This document shows, piece after piece, positions 46,705 through 55,909 of a stretch of DNA of 64,000 nt. Source of the stretch: Phaeosaccion multiseriatum (taxonomy: Eukaryota > Ochrophyta, other classes); NCBI GenBank assembly GCA_965112735.1, contig OZ218950.1, forward strand, positions 310,001-374,000. Reading direction: 5' to 3'. Numbering within the stretch: position 1 is the stretch's first letter; every line of letters begins with the position of its first letter. Under the pieces are notes generated by a model, which made no database searches, was not told where the DNA came from, and saw only the letters and a program-made list of their open reading frames with translations. Made by a program: the position numbers and the translations under genes.

Positions 46705-47456
46705 TGTATATTAGAGCTTATGGGCTCAGTATTGGAGCGCTCGAGGTAAGTTGTAACCATGTGTAGATGCGTGTATGTGTGGTATTGATGGAGCGTGATG
46801 TGGAGGGGAAGAGGATGGTAAGGGTGGTAGAGTAGAGTAGAGGATAATGGGGAATGGGAAGGGAGTGAGGGGGGGAGGAGGAGATGAAGGGGTGTGGGAA
46901 GGAGTGAGGTGGTGGAGGTGATATGTGAACTATCCTACTGTGGGTGGTGCGGGTGACAAGGCGTGACTAACTGTGGTTGCTATGCTGTGTGCTGATGGTC
47001 TCGCTGTCTGCTGGCTGGTGTACTCCTGCTCCTCAGGCGGCCGCTCCGTCGATGGCTCCCATGAGCCCCCAGTCGAGGGTTTCTGCTGCTTCGTGCTGCG
47101 TCATGGTGGCTCGAAGGAGGGTGCCATACCTGATCTCCCGCTGTGAGAGGGCGCGTTGAAGGGCGAGGGACAGTTGTTGGCGCAGGAGGCCCTTGATGGG
47201 GCCCGTGGCTGCCGCCGCTGCGGGGCCGAGCCCTCTTGATGCCTTGTGGATGGCCATCGCCTCGATGAGCTCGTCCGTTTGGTGGCCCAGTCTGCCGTAC
47301 GTCTCGATTGCAATGCACTTCAGGGTTGAAGTCCCGGGCAGAAAACTGCCCAGGTAGTGAATGCGCTTGCGCTCTTCGGCGGCGGCTGCTGCGTGGCCTG
47401 GCGTGGTGGAGGCCCGTCCCACGTGGGTGGGGGCGGTGGGGTTGGTGACGGTGATG
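46705..47456 (-). mobile_element. 5'-truncated copy 1 of the zinc-finger-targeting retrotransposon
   Basis: 752 bases nearly identical to the 3' end of the full-length element at 50831-57553. It contains the end of the endonuclease reading frame (stop at 47033-47035) and the whole 3' UTR. The 3' junction is GGTGCGAGA|TGTATATTAG, exactly as in the other copies. Bases TGCGAGA occur on both sides, a short target duplication. The orientation is antisense to the host gene. 5' truncation is typical of target-primed reverse transcription. Confidence 0.92.
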
Positions 47457-48263
47457 TGCGAGAAGCATTCGAAACAGGGAGGACTTTGCCTGGCCCATGG
47501 AGCTGTGCGGAAGATGTGTACTGTTGAGGGGTGCGATAAGCAGTCGCAACAGGGAGGACTTTGCCTGGCCCACGGAGCTGTGACCAAGAGGTGTACTGTT
47601 GAGGGGTGTGATAAGTATCCGAAGCAAGGTGGGATGTGCCAGAGGCATGCACGAGTGAAGAGGGAGGGGGCGGAGCAGAAGGAGGAGATTGGCCCGTGTA
47701 CGCCTGTGCCCAAGCGAGGAGCTGCGGAGGACATCAATGGGAGAGGAAGAAAGAGGGCAAAATGCGCCCCTTCAATGCCTGGGGGAGGGGAGGAGAGGAA
47801 GGAGGCACTGGAGGATGGGAATGGGGTGGGTTTGCTTGTGGGGCTGGGGCTTCATGTCGGGGACGAGATTCAGCTGCCCTGTGGCCTGTGGAGAGGGCTG
47901 GAAGATGGCGGGGCTGATGCTGCCACGGCCTTCTGCGGCCGTCGGGACAGGGAGCTATCCAATGGCGTGGTGGTGGCTGTGGGCCCGAGTAAAGTGTTGC
48001 TGCTGCCCCACCTCGCTGTGCGCACAAAGAGGAAGGGGGCGAGCCTGGAGAGCACGATCCGAGGCTTTGTGTCTGCCTACCACCGCTATCGCTCAGGAGA
48101 AGTAGGGGAGGATGATGATGACGACAAGCTAAAGGAGGAGTGGGCGGTGCTGGAGGAGAGCATGGTGACGGCGAGTGAGAAGAAGATACGCGGACGGAAG
48201 GCGCTGCGAGCGTGCGTGCGTGTGGAGGGCCCTGCTGCTGATACCTCGGGACTTGGGATTTAG
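47457..48263 (+). pseudogene. zinc-finger array gene A, 3' part
   Basis: Resumes at CEKHSKQGG, giving two-and-a-half more fingers (the last ends KQGGMCQRHARVKRE). A nuclear-localisation-like basic stretch (KRGAAEDINGRGRKRAK) follows, then a conserved C-terminal region of about 150 residues (VGLGLHVGDEIQLPCGLW, SKVLLLPHLAVRTKRK, YHRYRSG), ending at TAG 48261-48263. No known domain is recognised in that C-terminal region, but it is highly conserved with copy B at 59417-60234. Without the retrotransposon the gene would encode about eight fingers. Confidence 0.8.
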
Positions 48264-49045
48264 TGACCCGATGGCCTTAATCCGCAGTGAAGCTTGGCAG
48301 GTGCAATGGGCGAACCGTAGAGATGTCAATTAAAGTGAATTACCCCACTCGCCGCACACTGTGCTTCACTGCGGGGGGGGGGGGGCGAACGAATGGTTTT
48401 AACATTCACAATGGACTTGGCAGCCTACGGGCACGCTGTGTGTGTCACTTGGCGCTGGAGCTGCAGAGATGACTTGGCACGACATCGGTTACAGGTATAG
48501 AAGGACGGCCTGATGGTAGATGGATGGCACACAGAATCCGAGGAGGGGGCTTGGAAGTGACTTGAAGATCGGGGGTGGGGGGAGAGGATCAGTGTATGGA
48601 TTGATTGATTGATTGATTGATTGATTGCACTCCCACTCGTGTCGACTGCAGCCCTGCCCCGTGTGTGTGTGTGTGTGTGTGTGTGTGAAGAGAGGAGTCA
48701 AGTCCAGGCATGGCCGCAAAGTCAGGCGTGGACTCGTCTCCTCTCTGCACATCACCCCACTTTACCCCCCTCCTCTCCAACTCACTCAACTCCACCTCTC
48801 CACTCCAATAGAGCCTCCAAGCCTCCACTCCACTGCACGAGCCGAACTAGTCAAGAGGGTGGATGCCTCTCCTCTCTTCACACCACTCACTCCACCACCT
48901 CTGGGATCTCTGTTGACCCCCCTGACCCCCCTCCCTCAACACCAGTCGGGTGCTCTTGCCATCCTTATACCTGTCCATGCACGCCTTCCTCTCTCTCTCT
49001 CCACTGTGTATTCGTGTATTTATGTCTTTGCTCTCCGCCCTCAAG
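48264..49045. other. spacer between duplication copies
   Basis: Unique sequence between copies A and B: poly-G (48374-48385), (TTGA)n (48600-48627), and (GT)n (48660-48687). No gene seen. Confidence 0.6.
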
Positions 49046-49238
49046 GGGTGGCAGTGGATGGGGAGGGGCACGCAGGGGGGTGGATTGAGACAGGGGATGG
49101 CAGTGGATATGCAGCAAGAGCGTGAGTCGTATATTGTCTCATGTTCACCCTTCTTTGGAACTGGAACTCTAAGTAATCACTCTCTCGTGCATCCTCTTCC
49201 CCCTCCCCTCGGCCCATCCGCTGCCATCCCCTTGGTAG

Positions 49239-49298
49239 GCGGCGGGCTATAAAGTGTACGACGAGGAGCAGCTGAACGCCATCATCACTCGGTTGTAA
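49239..49298 (+). pseudogene. orphan duplicate of the last PSMA5 exon
   Basis: The 60 bases encode the same last 19 residues plus TAA as the true terminal exon at 44958-45017 ([15 protein letters not shown]...), with an acceptor (TTGGTAG). No other PSMA5 exons accompany it. It is a by-product of the segmental duplication, and it could still be used as an alternative 3' exon about 4.3 kb downstream. Confidence 0.9.
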
Positions 49299-50571
49299 GT
49301 CAGTGAAGGTGCAACACGGACCACGAGAGAGGAGAACAAAAAGGGATGTATCTATGGATGTAGGCCGACGCCATCCACCCGTCACACCGATGGGCAGTAA
49401 AAGGGTCGAGTCGGAGAGGAGAGGACAGCCGTGGGCTCAACGTAGTAGGAGGGGCGAGCGAGCCAGAGAAAGCGAAGGAAGGGAGAGGGGGGCGTGGAGC
49501 GGAGCTGAGAAGACGCGTTGGAACGATGTCAGATTAGGCTCCCGCAGGGGGTCAAGGGGTGAGCATCCTCCGATGGGTGTAGGCAATCGCCTTCAGGGAA
49601 GAAGCTGGAATAGAAGATGAGGGAGGATGGAGGGTGCAAGGGGCGGCGAGCGGGGCGACTGAATCCACTGGAGTAGCAGCACGAGCAGCGGTAAGACCAA
49701 TCGCAGCAGCAGCGAGCAACAACTGCAGACGCAGCAGCAGTAGCTGGTGGGGGATTAGAAAGCAGCAAGTGCTTTGTTTTTGGCGCTTGTCGTCAGCAGC
49801 GCGTTGTAGCTGGTGCGGTGCGGCAGGGGGGAGGGGAGGGGCATCAGCACCGGTGCTGGCAATGGCAAGCCTTCCATGAGGTGCCGGCTCGTCAGACTGG
49901 GCAGATAGAAGGGAGCATCGCAGAGGTAGAGCTTGGCTTAAGAATCGCTCGTATGCTCCTTGATGGTGATGGGCCTTTCACTCCTCTTTCCTCCCCCCCT
50001 CTCAGGTAGCACATAAGCCGTTAAAGCCTTTAATTTCGATAATTCACTCTCGCCTCACTGCTATCGTACGTGTTTTGCACAAACAGTCCCTTCCACTCCC
50101 GGTGCCACAGACGGGGGGGGTCGGATTATATAATTAGACCTTGATTAGACAAAGGGGGCAAGGCTCGGGCCAATGAACGGAAACTGAAACTAAATCGCAT
50201 GTTCCTGGGCTCATCCCTTCTTCCCATCTCCCCATCTTCCCCCCTCCCTGACTTCAGACGGCGGCGCGGACTTGTTGGAAGCGTTCGAGTTGGCGTAACA
50301 AGCATTCCTTTGGTTCTCGAGTACCCTGGTGTCGTTACCACTTGGGCCAGGCGCTTGGGAACCTCCTTATGTCTTCAGACTGAAGCATTCAATTTTCACT
50401 CCTCGTCAGGATTAATAAGACCCTATTTCTCAGGTGGATCGAGAGAGACAGTGAAAGAGCAGACCCAGTGGATGGACTTGAACCCCCCATGCCCCAAGTT
50501 GGATTTGGACCTTTTGAAGAAACGCAAAGGAGGTGCAAGGAGGATTGTTTGAAGGGCGCGGAGTTGTGAAA
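49299..50571. other. spacer upstream of zinc-finger gene B
   Basis: Homologous to 45018-46286. It keeps the same two plus frames (about 49357-49620 and 50199-50552). The second is longer here, running through SRETVKEQTQWMDLN to a stop at 50552, which suggests a former upstream exon. No independent support. Confidence 0.4.
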
Positions 50572-50830
50572 ATGCGGAAGAGGTGTACTGTGGAGGGGTG
50601 CGACAAGCATCGGCAGCAAGGAGGACTTTGCGTTGGGCACGGGGCTGTGGTGAAGAGGTGTACTGTTGAGGGGTGCGAGAAGCAGTCGCTACAGGGAGGA
50701 CTTTGCGTGGCCCACGGGGCTGTGGTGAAGAGGTGTACTGTTGAGGGGTGCGAGAAGCAGTCGAAACAGGGAGGACTTTGCCTGGCCCACGGGGCTGTGG
50801 TGAAGAGGTGTACTGTTGAGGGGTGCGAGA
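50572..50830 (+). pseudogene. zinc-finger array gene B, part 1
   Basis: Starts at ATG 50572 and encodes three complete C-x4-C-x9-C-x2-H fingers (for example CTVEGCEKQSLQGGLC) and the beginning of a fourth, cut after GCE by the full-length retrotransposon. It continues in the same finger unit at 57554. Confidence 0.8.
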
Positions 50831-51153
50831 TGTATATTAGAGCTTATGGGCTCAGTATTGGAGCGCTCGAGGTAAGTTGTAACCATGTGTAGATGCGTGT
50901 ATGTGTGGTATTGATGGAGCGTGAGGTGGAGGGGAAGAGGATGGTAAGGGTGGTAGAGTAGAGGATAATGGGGAATGGGAAGGGAGTGAAGGGGGGAGGA
51001 GGAGATGAAGGGGTGTGGGAAGGAGTGAGGTGGTGGAGGTGATATGTGAACTAGCCTACTGTGGGTGGTGCGGGTGACAAGGCGTGACTAACTGTGGTTG
51101 CTATGCTGTGTGCTGATGGTCTCGCTGTCTGCTGGCTGGTGTACTCCTGCTCC

Positions 51154-52411
51154 TCAGGCGGCCGCTCCGTCGATGGCTCCCATGAGCCCCCAGTCGAGGG
51201 TTTCTGCTGCTTCGTGCTGCGTCATGGTGGCTCGAAGGAGGGTGCCATACCTGATCTCCCGCTGTGAGAGGGCGCGTTGAAGGGCGAGGGACAGTTGTTG
51301 GCGCAGGAGGCCCTTGATGGGGCCCGTGGCTGCCGCCGCTGCGGGGCCGAGCCCTCTTGATGCCTTGTGGATGGCCATCGCCTCGATGAGCTCGTCCGTT
51401 TGGTGGCCCAGTCTGCCGTACGTCTCGATTGCAATGCACTTCAGGGTTGAAGTCCCGGGCAGAAAACTGCCCAGGTAGTGGGTGCGCTTGCGTTCTTCGG
51501 CGGCGGCTGCTGCGTGGCCTGGCGTGGTGGAGGCCCGTCCCACGTGAGTGGGGGCGGTGGGGTTGGTGACGGTGATGTCGCAGAGGAGGTTTCTCCGCAG
51601 GGGTGCGTCCGCTCCCGGGAAGCTACCTGCGGGATAGGTCAGGTCCATGCGTAGGTCTCGGCCTGCTCGGGTGCCCGTGGGGCCGTCGAAGCAGGTCTGG
51701 TCCTCTACACGTGCTCCTCCAATGCCCACGCTGTGCATCATCCTCCCGAAGGCCTTGACGAGGAGGTGGTGTGTGTGGTTGTGGAGGCCGGTGCGGGGGC
51801 AGATGGTGGCGTGGGTAGTGCTTGCCGTGCGGGCGCAGCCTGTGCCAAGGCAGGGTGGGGGCGGGTCCGCGTATGGCGTGTTGACACCGAGGTTGCGACG
51901 AAGGGCCATGGTCCATTCTGCGGGGGCCATGGTGTTGTGGCCGTGGGGGAGCGCTCCGAGGAAGGCCATGGCGCCCCTTCCTCGCTGTGAGTGGAGTCGG
52001 GCTGTTGCCATTTCCTGTGTCTCCTCTCCCCTCTGTGCCTCTGCCGGTGTGACGTCGATGGTGGCGATGCTCTGCGTCAGCTCCTCATGGCGGCGTTTGT
52101 GGATGAAGGTGGTGAGGGCCTTCTGGACGCCGTGGGTCGGTTGACGGCCTGCCTGATGGCTCCTGCGCACGTTGCGTCGCGCTGTGTCCTGGGCTTGGTG
52201 GTCAGGCGGCTCGAGTACGCGTGAGCGGGCCTCGTCGAACTGTGCCTGACCCACTGCTTGGATGAGGGGGGCCTCAGGGACCCCCTCCTCGTGCAGGAGG
52301 TTGACGCTGTCGGCGACGCTCTTGAGGGCTCCGTTGGTGAACAGCTGGTCCGGTAGGGCGCTCTCTTGGGAGCCTTCCCGGCGTGCGGTGCGGCTGAGCA
52401 GGGGGGGAGGG
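51154..52411 (-). CDS. retrotransposon C-terminal region: CCHC-like cluster and restriction-like endonuclease
   Basis: In one frame, ending with TGA at 51154. It has CLGTGCARTASTTHATIC, a Cys/His knuckle as found before RLE domains, then HNHTHH. Next come RMDLTYPAG and, after a spacer, LLCDITVTNP (the K/R-x-D...D catalytic pair), followed by EERKRTHYLGSFLPG and IAIETYGRLG, the usual closing block. By family knowledge this endonuclease nicks the target strand to prime reverse transcription. The same frame is intact in copy 3 and continues further upstream there, because copy 3 has eight G where this copy has seven (52398-52404). Confidence 0.85.
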
Positions 52412-55400
52412 TGAGCATCTTGTTGCCAAGGTATGCTGCTGGGGCGATGTCGTGGAGGCTGGTGAGGCCGAGGCCGCCGAAGCGCCGTGCCGTATGCATT
52501 TGTAGGCGCTGTGTCTCCGTCCATGGCTCCTCTTGTGCATCTGCGGCCTGCTCCAGAGGGGGGCATCGGGGAGTCGCATGATGTGGGCCATTGTCGCTCT
52601 GTTGGTGCGGTCTGCCCTGCTGCCGAGGGCGCGTCGGAAGATGGAGGGGTCAATGGCTCTCGCCAGGTGTGTGAGCCTGGCTGGGAGGCATTGGAGGAGG
52701 ACGAGGGTGGCCGCCTGGGTGTTGTCCCACTCGCTGCAGTGTTTGGCGAGTTGGAGGTAGCCCCTGGGGTCTTCTTGGCCGAGGATGTTGCGGAGGTACT
52801 CTTCGATGTACTCCTCCGTGCCGACGGGGATGCCGGCTACCACGGTACCCTCGGTGGCAAGTGTGGCGCCCTGCCGTTGGGCGTGGTCCCTGTCAGCCTG
52901 TGTTGGCTGCTTGCCTTTGCCCATGAGGTAAACCGTTTTCCTCTCGTTGAACTCGAGGCCCAAGCCTCGGAATTGGGCTTGGAGATGGGCATGGCGTGGG
53001 GCGTAGGTCTGTAGGGGTGCGTCGGGTTCCAGCTGGTCCATGAGGTCGTCTGCGTAGGCGGAGATGGTGGGGCGGTTCGCTGCGGTGTCGGCTGTGTTCT
53101 GAACTTTCAGCACTGGGTGGATGGCGGCTGCGAACATGAGAGGCCCTTCTGGTGCTCCTTGGTTGACTCCGGAGCTCTGGTGGATGGTCTGGGTGCCGTC
53201 TGGTGTGAGGGCGTTGTGGGCGGAGGCGTGGGAGAGGCTGGCGATGGCGTAGTTGATGCCTGCTGGGTCGATGGTAGGGAGTGCTCCTGAGGCTAGGACG
53301 CCTCTGGCACGCGACACGCGGGTGTAGGCCTTGGTGATGTCATGCAGCACGACGGTTTTGCCGGCATCGTGCGCTAGCTGGGCTGCTGCGGCGTGTGTTT
53401 CCCCTCCGCCTCTGACCGCTACCGCTAGCTGTCCTGCGCTTCTGAGCTCTGGGCCCACCCTGTCCGCGATGAGCTTCATGTGACAGCTCTCCACGAGGCT
53501 GCGGTAGAGGTTGGGGGATGTCACAGGACGCGCTTTCTCGCCGAGGGCTGCGGCGCTGGTGCTGAACCACCGTTTGGCGAGCTGTGGAGGCAGTGGAGTG
53601 TCCCCCGTTCGGAGCAGCTCGTAGGTGTCAGTCAGAGCCTCCACGATTGCGTACTCCTGGGGGCTGTCCGGGGGGTACTTGACGTGGCTCGCCCTGCGCC
53701 CGTCTGCTCCTTGGCCCTTCCAGAAGTTGACCCTCCGGTAGGTCAGCAGCATGGCTGTGCTGATCTCCTCTCTGGTGACGTCGTTGCCATTCTCGGGGTG
53801 CTCCTGCACCTGGGTTCTGGCGTACTCCCTGGCTGCTGCTGCTGCTGTGTTGATCTCTTCGAGGCTCTCGTCGACGTGCGCTTGCTGGAGGCGTCTAAAG
53901 GTCTCGTGTGTGGGAGGGAGGTGGCCGTCTCTGCTCTTTGTGCTGAGCCTCGCCGCGGCCTTGTGCAGGCCTCCGGGTTTGGTGAGCAGGTGGGCGCAGG
54001 TTTCTCTCCGTCGCTCCTCTGTCTGTGCCTGTGCTGGGGGTGGTGGGCGGCGTGCGTGTGCTGTGGCTATCGCTGCTTGTGCGAGTGGGGCGATGTCGAG
54101 GTCGAGGACCATCTGTATCCGCTGCTGGCGGCTGTAGGCTCCGTCTTTAGAGAAGAGCATGGCAGGGAGGAGGTGGTGGAAGACATCCCATGCCAGAAGG
54201 GTGTGGAGGGTGGCGTCGGTGGGGCCGTTCTTGTGGGCCCTCAGCGCCCTGTTCCAGTTGTTGAGCGCTCTTTGCTGTAAGCTGATAATCGAGCTGACGT
54301 GGCGGGGGTTGCACTGCGCTACTGTCTCAAACACGAGTGTTGAGAGGATGGTACCCTGCGGGTCCAGGGCCCCTAGGCGGAGGACGTTTGGGTGCTGCAT
54401 GGGCCATCCTTCCTCGGGTGTATCGTCGTTGGCTGGCCCTTCTCCGTCCCCTCCGTCCCCGCCGCTACCTCCTTGGCCTCTGCTCCGTCCTCCTCCCCCT
54501 CGTCTCGCTGCTGCTGCTGTGGTTCCTTGCGTGCGTGTGCTATCTCCCCCTGCCCTTTCTCTCTGAGGTCCCCTCTCTGCTGCTGCTCCTTGTCCGTTTC
54601 CTTCCCCCCTCCCTCGTCCTCCTCTTCCTCCTTCTACTCCACTTGGCGCTGCTGCGATTGCTCCTCCTCCTCCTCCTCCTCCTCCTCCTTCCGCGTGCCC
54701 TCGCCCTCCTCCTCTGCCCGTGGGGGTGGTGGGTTGGTACGGGTTGAGCCTGGCCGTTGCTGTCGTGTGCTGGGGCGTTGCCGTACGCGACGGGTCCTCG
54801 TTTGGGTCTGGGCCTAGATAGGCGTTCTCGAGGTCGTTGAGGGGGCCTTGGTAGGCCGATGCTGCGTTGCCTTGGGTGAGGATGGTCCTGAGGGCGGGGA
54901 TGGCTCGTTGAGCTTGGTAGCCAGCCATGCAGCCTTGCGCGGGGCAGGGGAGGTTGCCTGGTGGTATGACGGGCTGCTGGTTGGCTCTCCTCAGTGTGGC
55001 TTGGTCGTTCAGGTGGTGAAGGAGGCACGCGGGGTGAACGGTGTGTTGGCAGCGTCGGGTGCGTACTGGCCACTCCGTGGTTGGTGCGATGAAAGGGGGG
55101 TCCGCGTCTGACATGCATATGCAGCATATCGGGGCTGGGGGGGCGGTAGGTTGGGGTGGGGGTGTGTGTCGGGTGGTGGGGGGTGGCTGGGACTGGCGGC
55201 GTCGCCCTTGGCTGGCCTGCGCGTGCTGCTGATGCGACTCTCTGCGCTCCCTCGCTAGGCGATCCCTTGCGCGGCCCATAGCTCTCCCTCCTTGTGCTGT
55301 GATGGCCTGCTCGATCGTGTGCCGGTAGCAGGGGTTGCGGCAGTAGGGGCAGAGGTGGTCGTTGCGGTTGGGGTACCTGCTCATGACTCCCAATGCGCAG

Positions 55401-55909
55401 TGGTTGTGCACGTGATGTTCGCCTTCGTGCATGGCGACTTGTGCTTGGCCAGTGAGCGGTTCCATACACACCGGGCAGTTGGGTAGCTCCTCGTTGTTGG
55501 TGGGGTCGCCTCCTCCTTCTCCTTCGTCACCTCCTCCCGCTGCTTGCCCTTCCCCTCCTTCTGCCGCTGCTTCCCGTGCCAGTGCTGGGCGCTCTCCTCC
55601 GCCTCTGCTGTTTTCGCCCTCTTCCCCCCTGCTACTACTCTTCCTTCGCGGTCTCCTCGTCCCCCTCCCCTGTGTCCCGCTCGCTCTCCTCTCCCTCCTC
55701 CCTCCTGGTCGTGCTCTCGTGTAGTGTCTGTCCCACCTGCTCTTGTCGGTGGGGGCATGCTTCGAGCTCGTTGGATGGTTGGCGGTGCTGGTAGGCTTGC
55801 GGCTTCGTGTGCTCGTATGCAGGCGTTGCATAGGGGTTGTCGTAGGCCTGATTGCGGGAAGCGGGTAAGGAAGGATCTGCCGGAGTTTCGGTGGGCCAGG
55901 TTGCCGCAT
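52274..55909 (-). CDS. retrotransposon RING-like fingers and reverse transcriptase
   Basis: Open frame of 1,211 codons. The first RING-like finger (about 55486-55325) is CPVC...HHVHNHC...CPYC. The second (about 55131-54935) is CCICM...CQHTVHPAC...CPAQGC. A Gly/Arg-rich spacer follows. RT motifs then appear in order: GEKARPVTSPNLYR, HDITKAYTRVS (motif A Asp), SGVNQGAPEGPLMF (motif B), SAYADDLMDQ (motif C, 53056-53039) and FNERKTVYL (motif D). After about 52540 the true coding frame shifts, so the printed C-terminus of this frame is out of phase. The start is not at the first Met; the frame overlaps the end of the N-terminal frame and probably continues from it. Confidence 0.85.
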   Translation of the reverse strand: MRQPGPPKLRQILPYPLPAIRPTTTPMQRLHTSTRSRKPTSTANHPTSSKHAPTDKSRWDRHYTRARPGGRRERRASGTQGRGTRRPRRKSSSRGEEGENSRGGGERPALAREAAAEGGEGQAAGGGDEGEGGGDPTNNEELPNCPVCMEPLTGQAQVAMHEGEHHVHNHCALGVMSRYPNRNDHLCPYCRNPCYRHTIEQAITAQGGRAMGRARDRLARERRESHQQHAQASQGRRRQSQPPPTTRHTPPPQPTAPPAPICCICMSDADPPFIAPTTEWPVRTRRCQHTVHPACLLHHLNDQATLRRANQQPVIPPGNLPCPAQGCMAGYQAQRAIPALRTILTQGNAASAYQGPLNDLENAYLGPDPNEDPSRTATPQHTTATARLNPYQPTTPTGRGGGRGHAEGGGGGGGGGAIAAAPSGVEGGRGGRGRGEGNGQGAAAERGPQRERAGGDSTRTQGTTAAAARRGGGGRSRGQGGSGGDGGDGEGPANDDTPEEGWPMQHPNVLRLGALDPQGTILSTLVFETVAQCNPRHVSSIISLQQRALNNWNRALRAHKNGPTDATLHTLLAWDVFHHLLPAMLFSKDGAYSRQQRIQMVLDLDIAPLAQAAIATAHARRPPPPAQAQTEERRRETCAHLLTKPGGLHKAAARLSTKSRDGHLPPTHETFRRLQQAHVDESLEEINTAAAAAREYARTQVQEHPENGNDVTREEISTAMLLTYRRVNFWKGQGADGRRASHVKYPPDSPQEYAIVEALTDTYELLRTGDTPLPPQLAKRWFSTSAAALGEKARPVTSPNLYRSLVESCHMKLIADRVGPELRSAGQLAVAVRGGGETHAAAAQLAHDAGKTVVLHDITKAYTRVSRARGVLASGALPTIDPAGINYAIASLSHASAHNALTPDGTQTIHQSSGVNQGAPEGPLMFAAAIHPVLKVQNTADTAANRPTISAYADDLMDQLEPDAPLQTYAPRHAHLQAQFRGLGLEFNERKTVYLMGKGKQPTQADRDHAQRQGATLATEGTVVAGIPVGTEEYIEEYLRNILGQEDPRGYLQLAKHCSEWDNTQAATLVLLQCLPARLTHLARAIDPSIFRRALGSRADRTNRATMAHIMRLPDAPLWSRPQMHKRSHGRRHSAYKCIRHGASAASASPASTTSPQQHTLATRCSPSPPAQPHRTPGRLPRERPTGPAVHQRSPQERRRQRQPPARGGGP

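Larger units (their letters stand above)
44765..48281 (+). repeat. segmental duplication, copy A
   Basis: This block starts in PSMA5 intron 5 (GGTGGCAGTGGATGGGGAGG) and ends just after the zinc-finger gene stop. It includes the PSMA5 terminal exon, a spacer, and a zinc-finger gene, and is nearly identical to copy B starting at 49046. The copies differ by small indels and by different retrotransposon insertions. Confidence 0.9.

Noticed and set aside
51647-52144. Plus-strand frames within the retrotransposon (also at 58609-59106 and 53480-54280)
   Set aside because: They are antisense shadows of the endonuclease and RT frames, with no domain, and recur only because the element is repeated.
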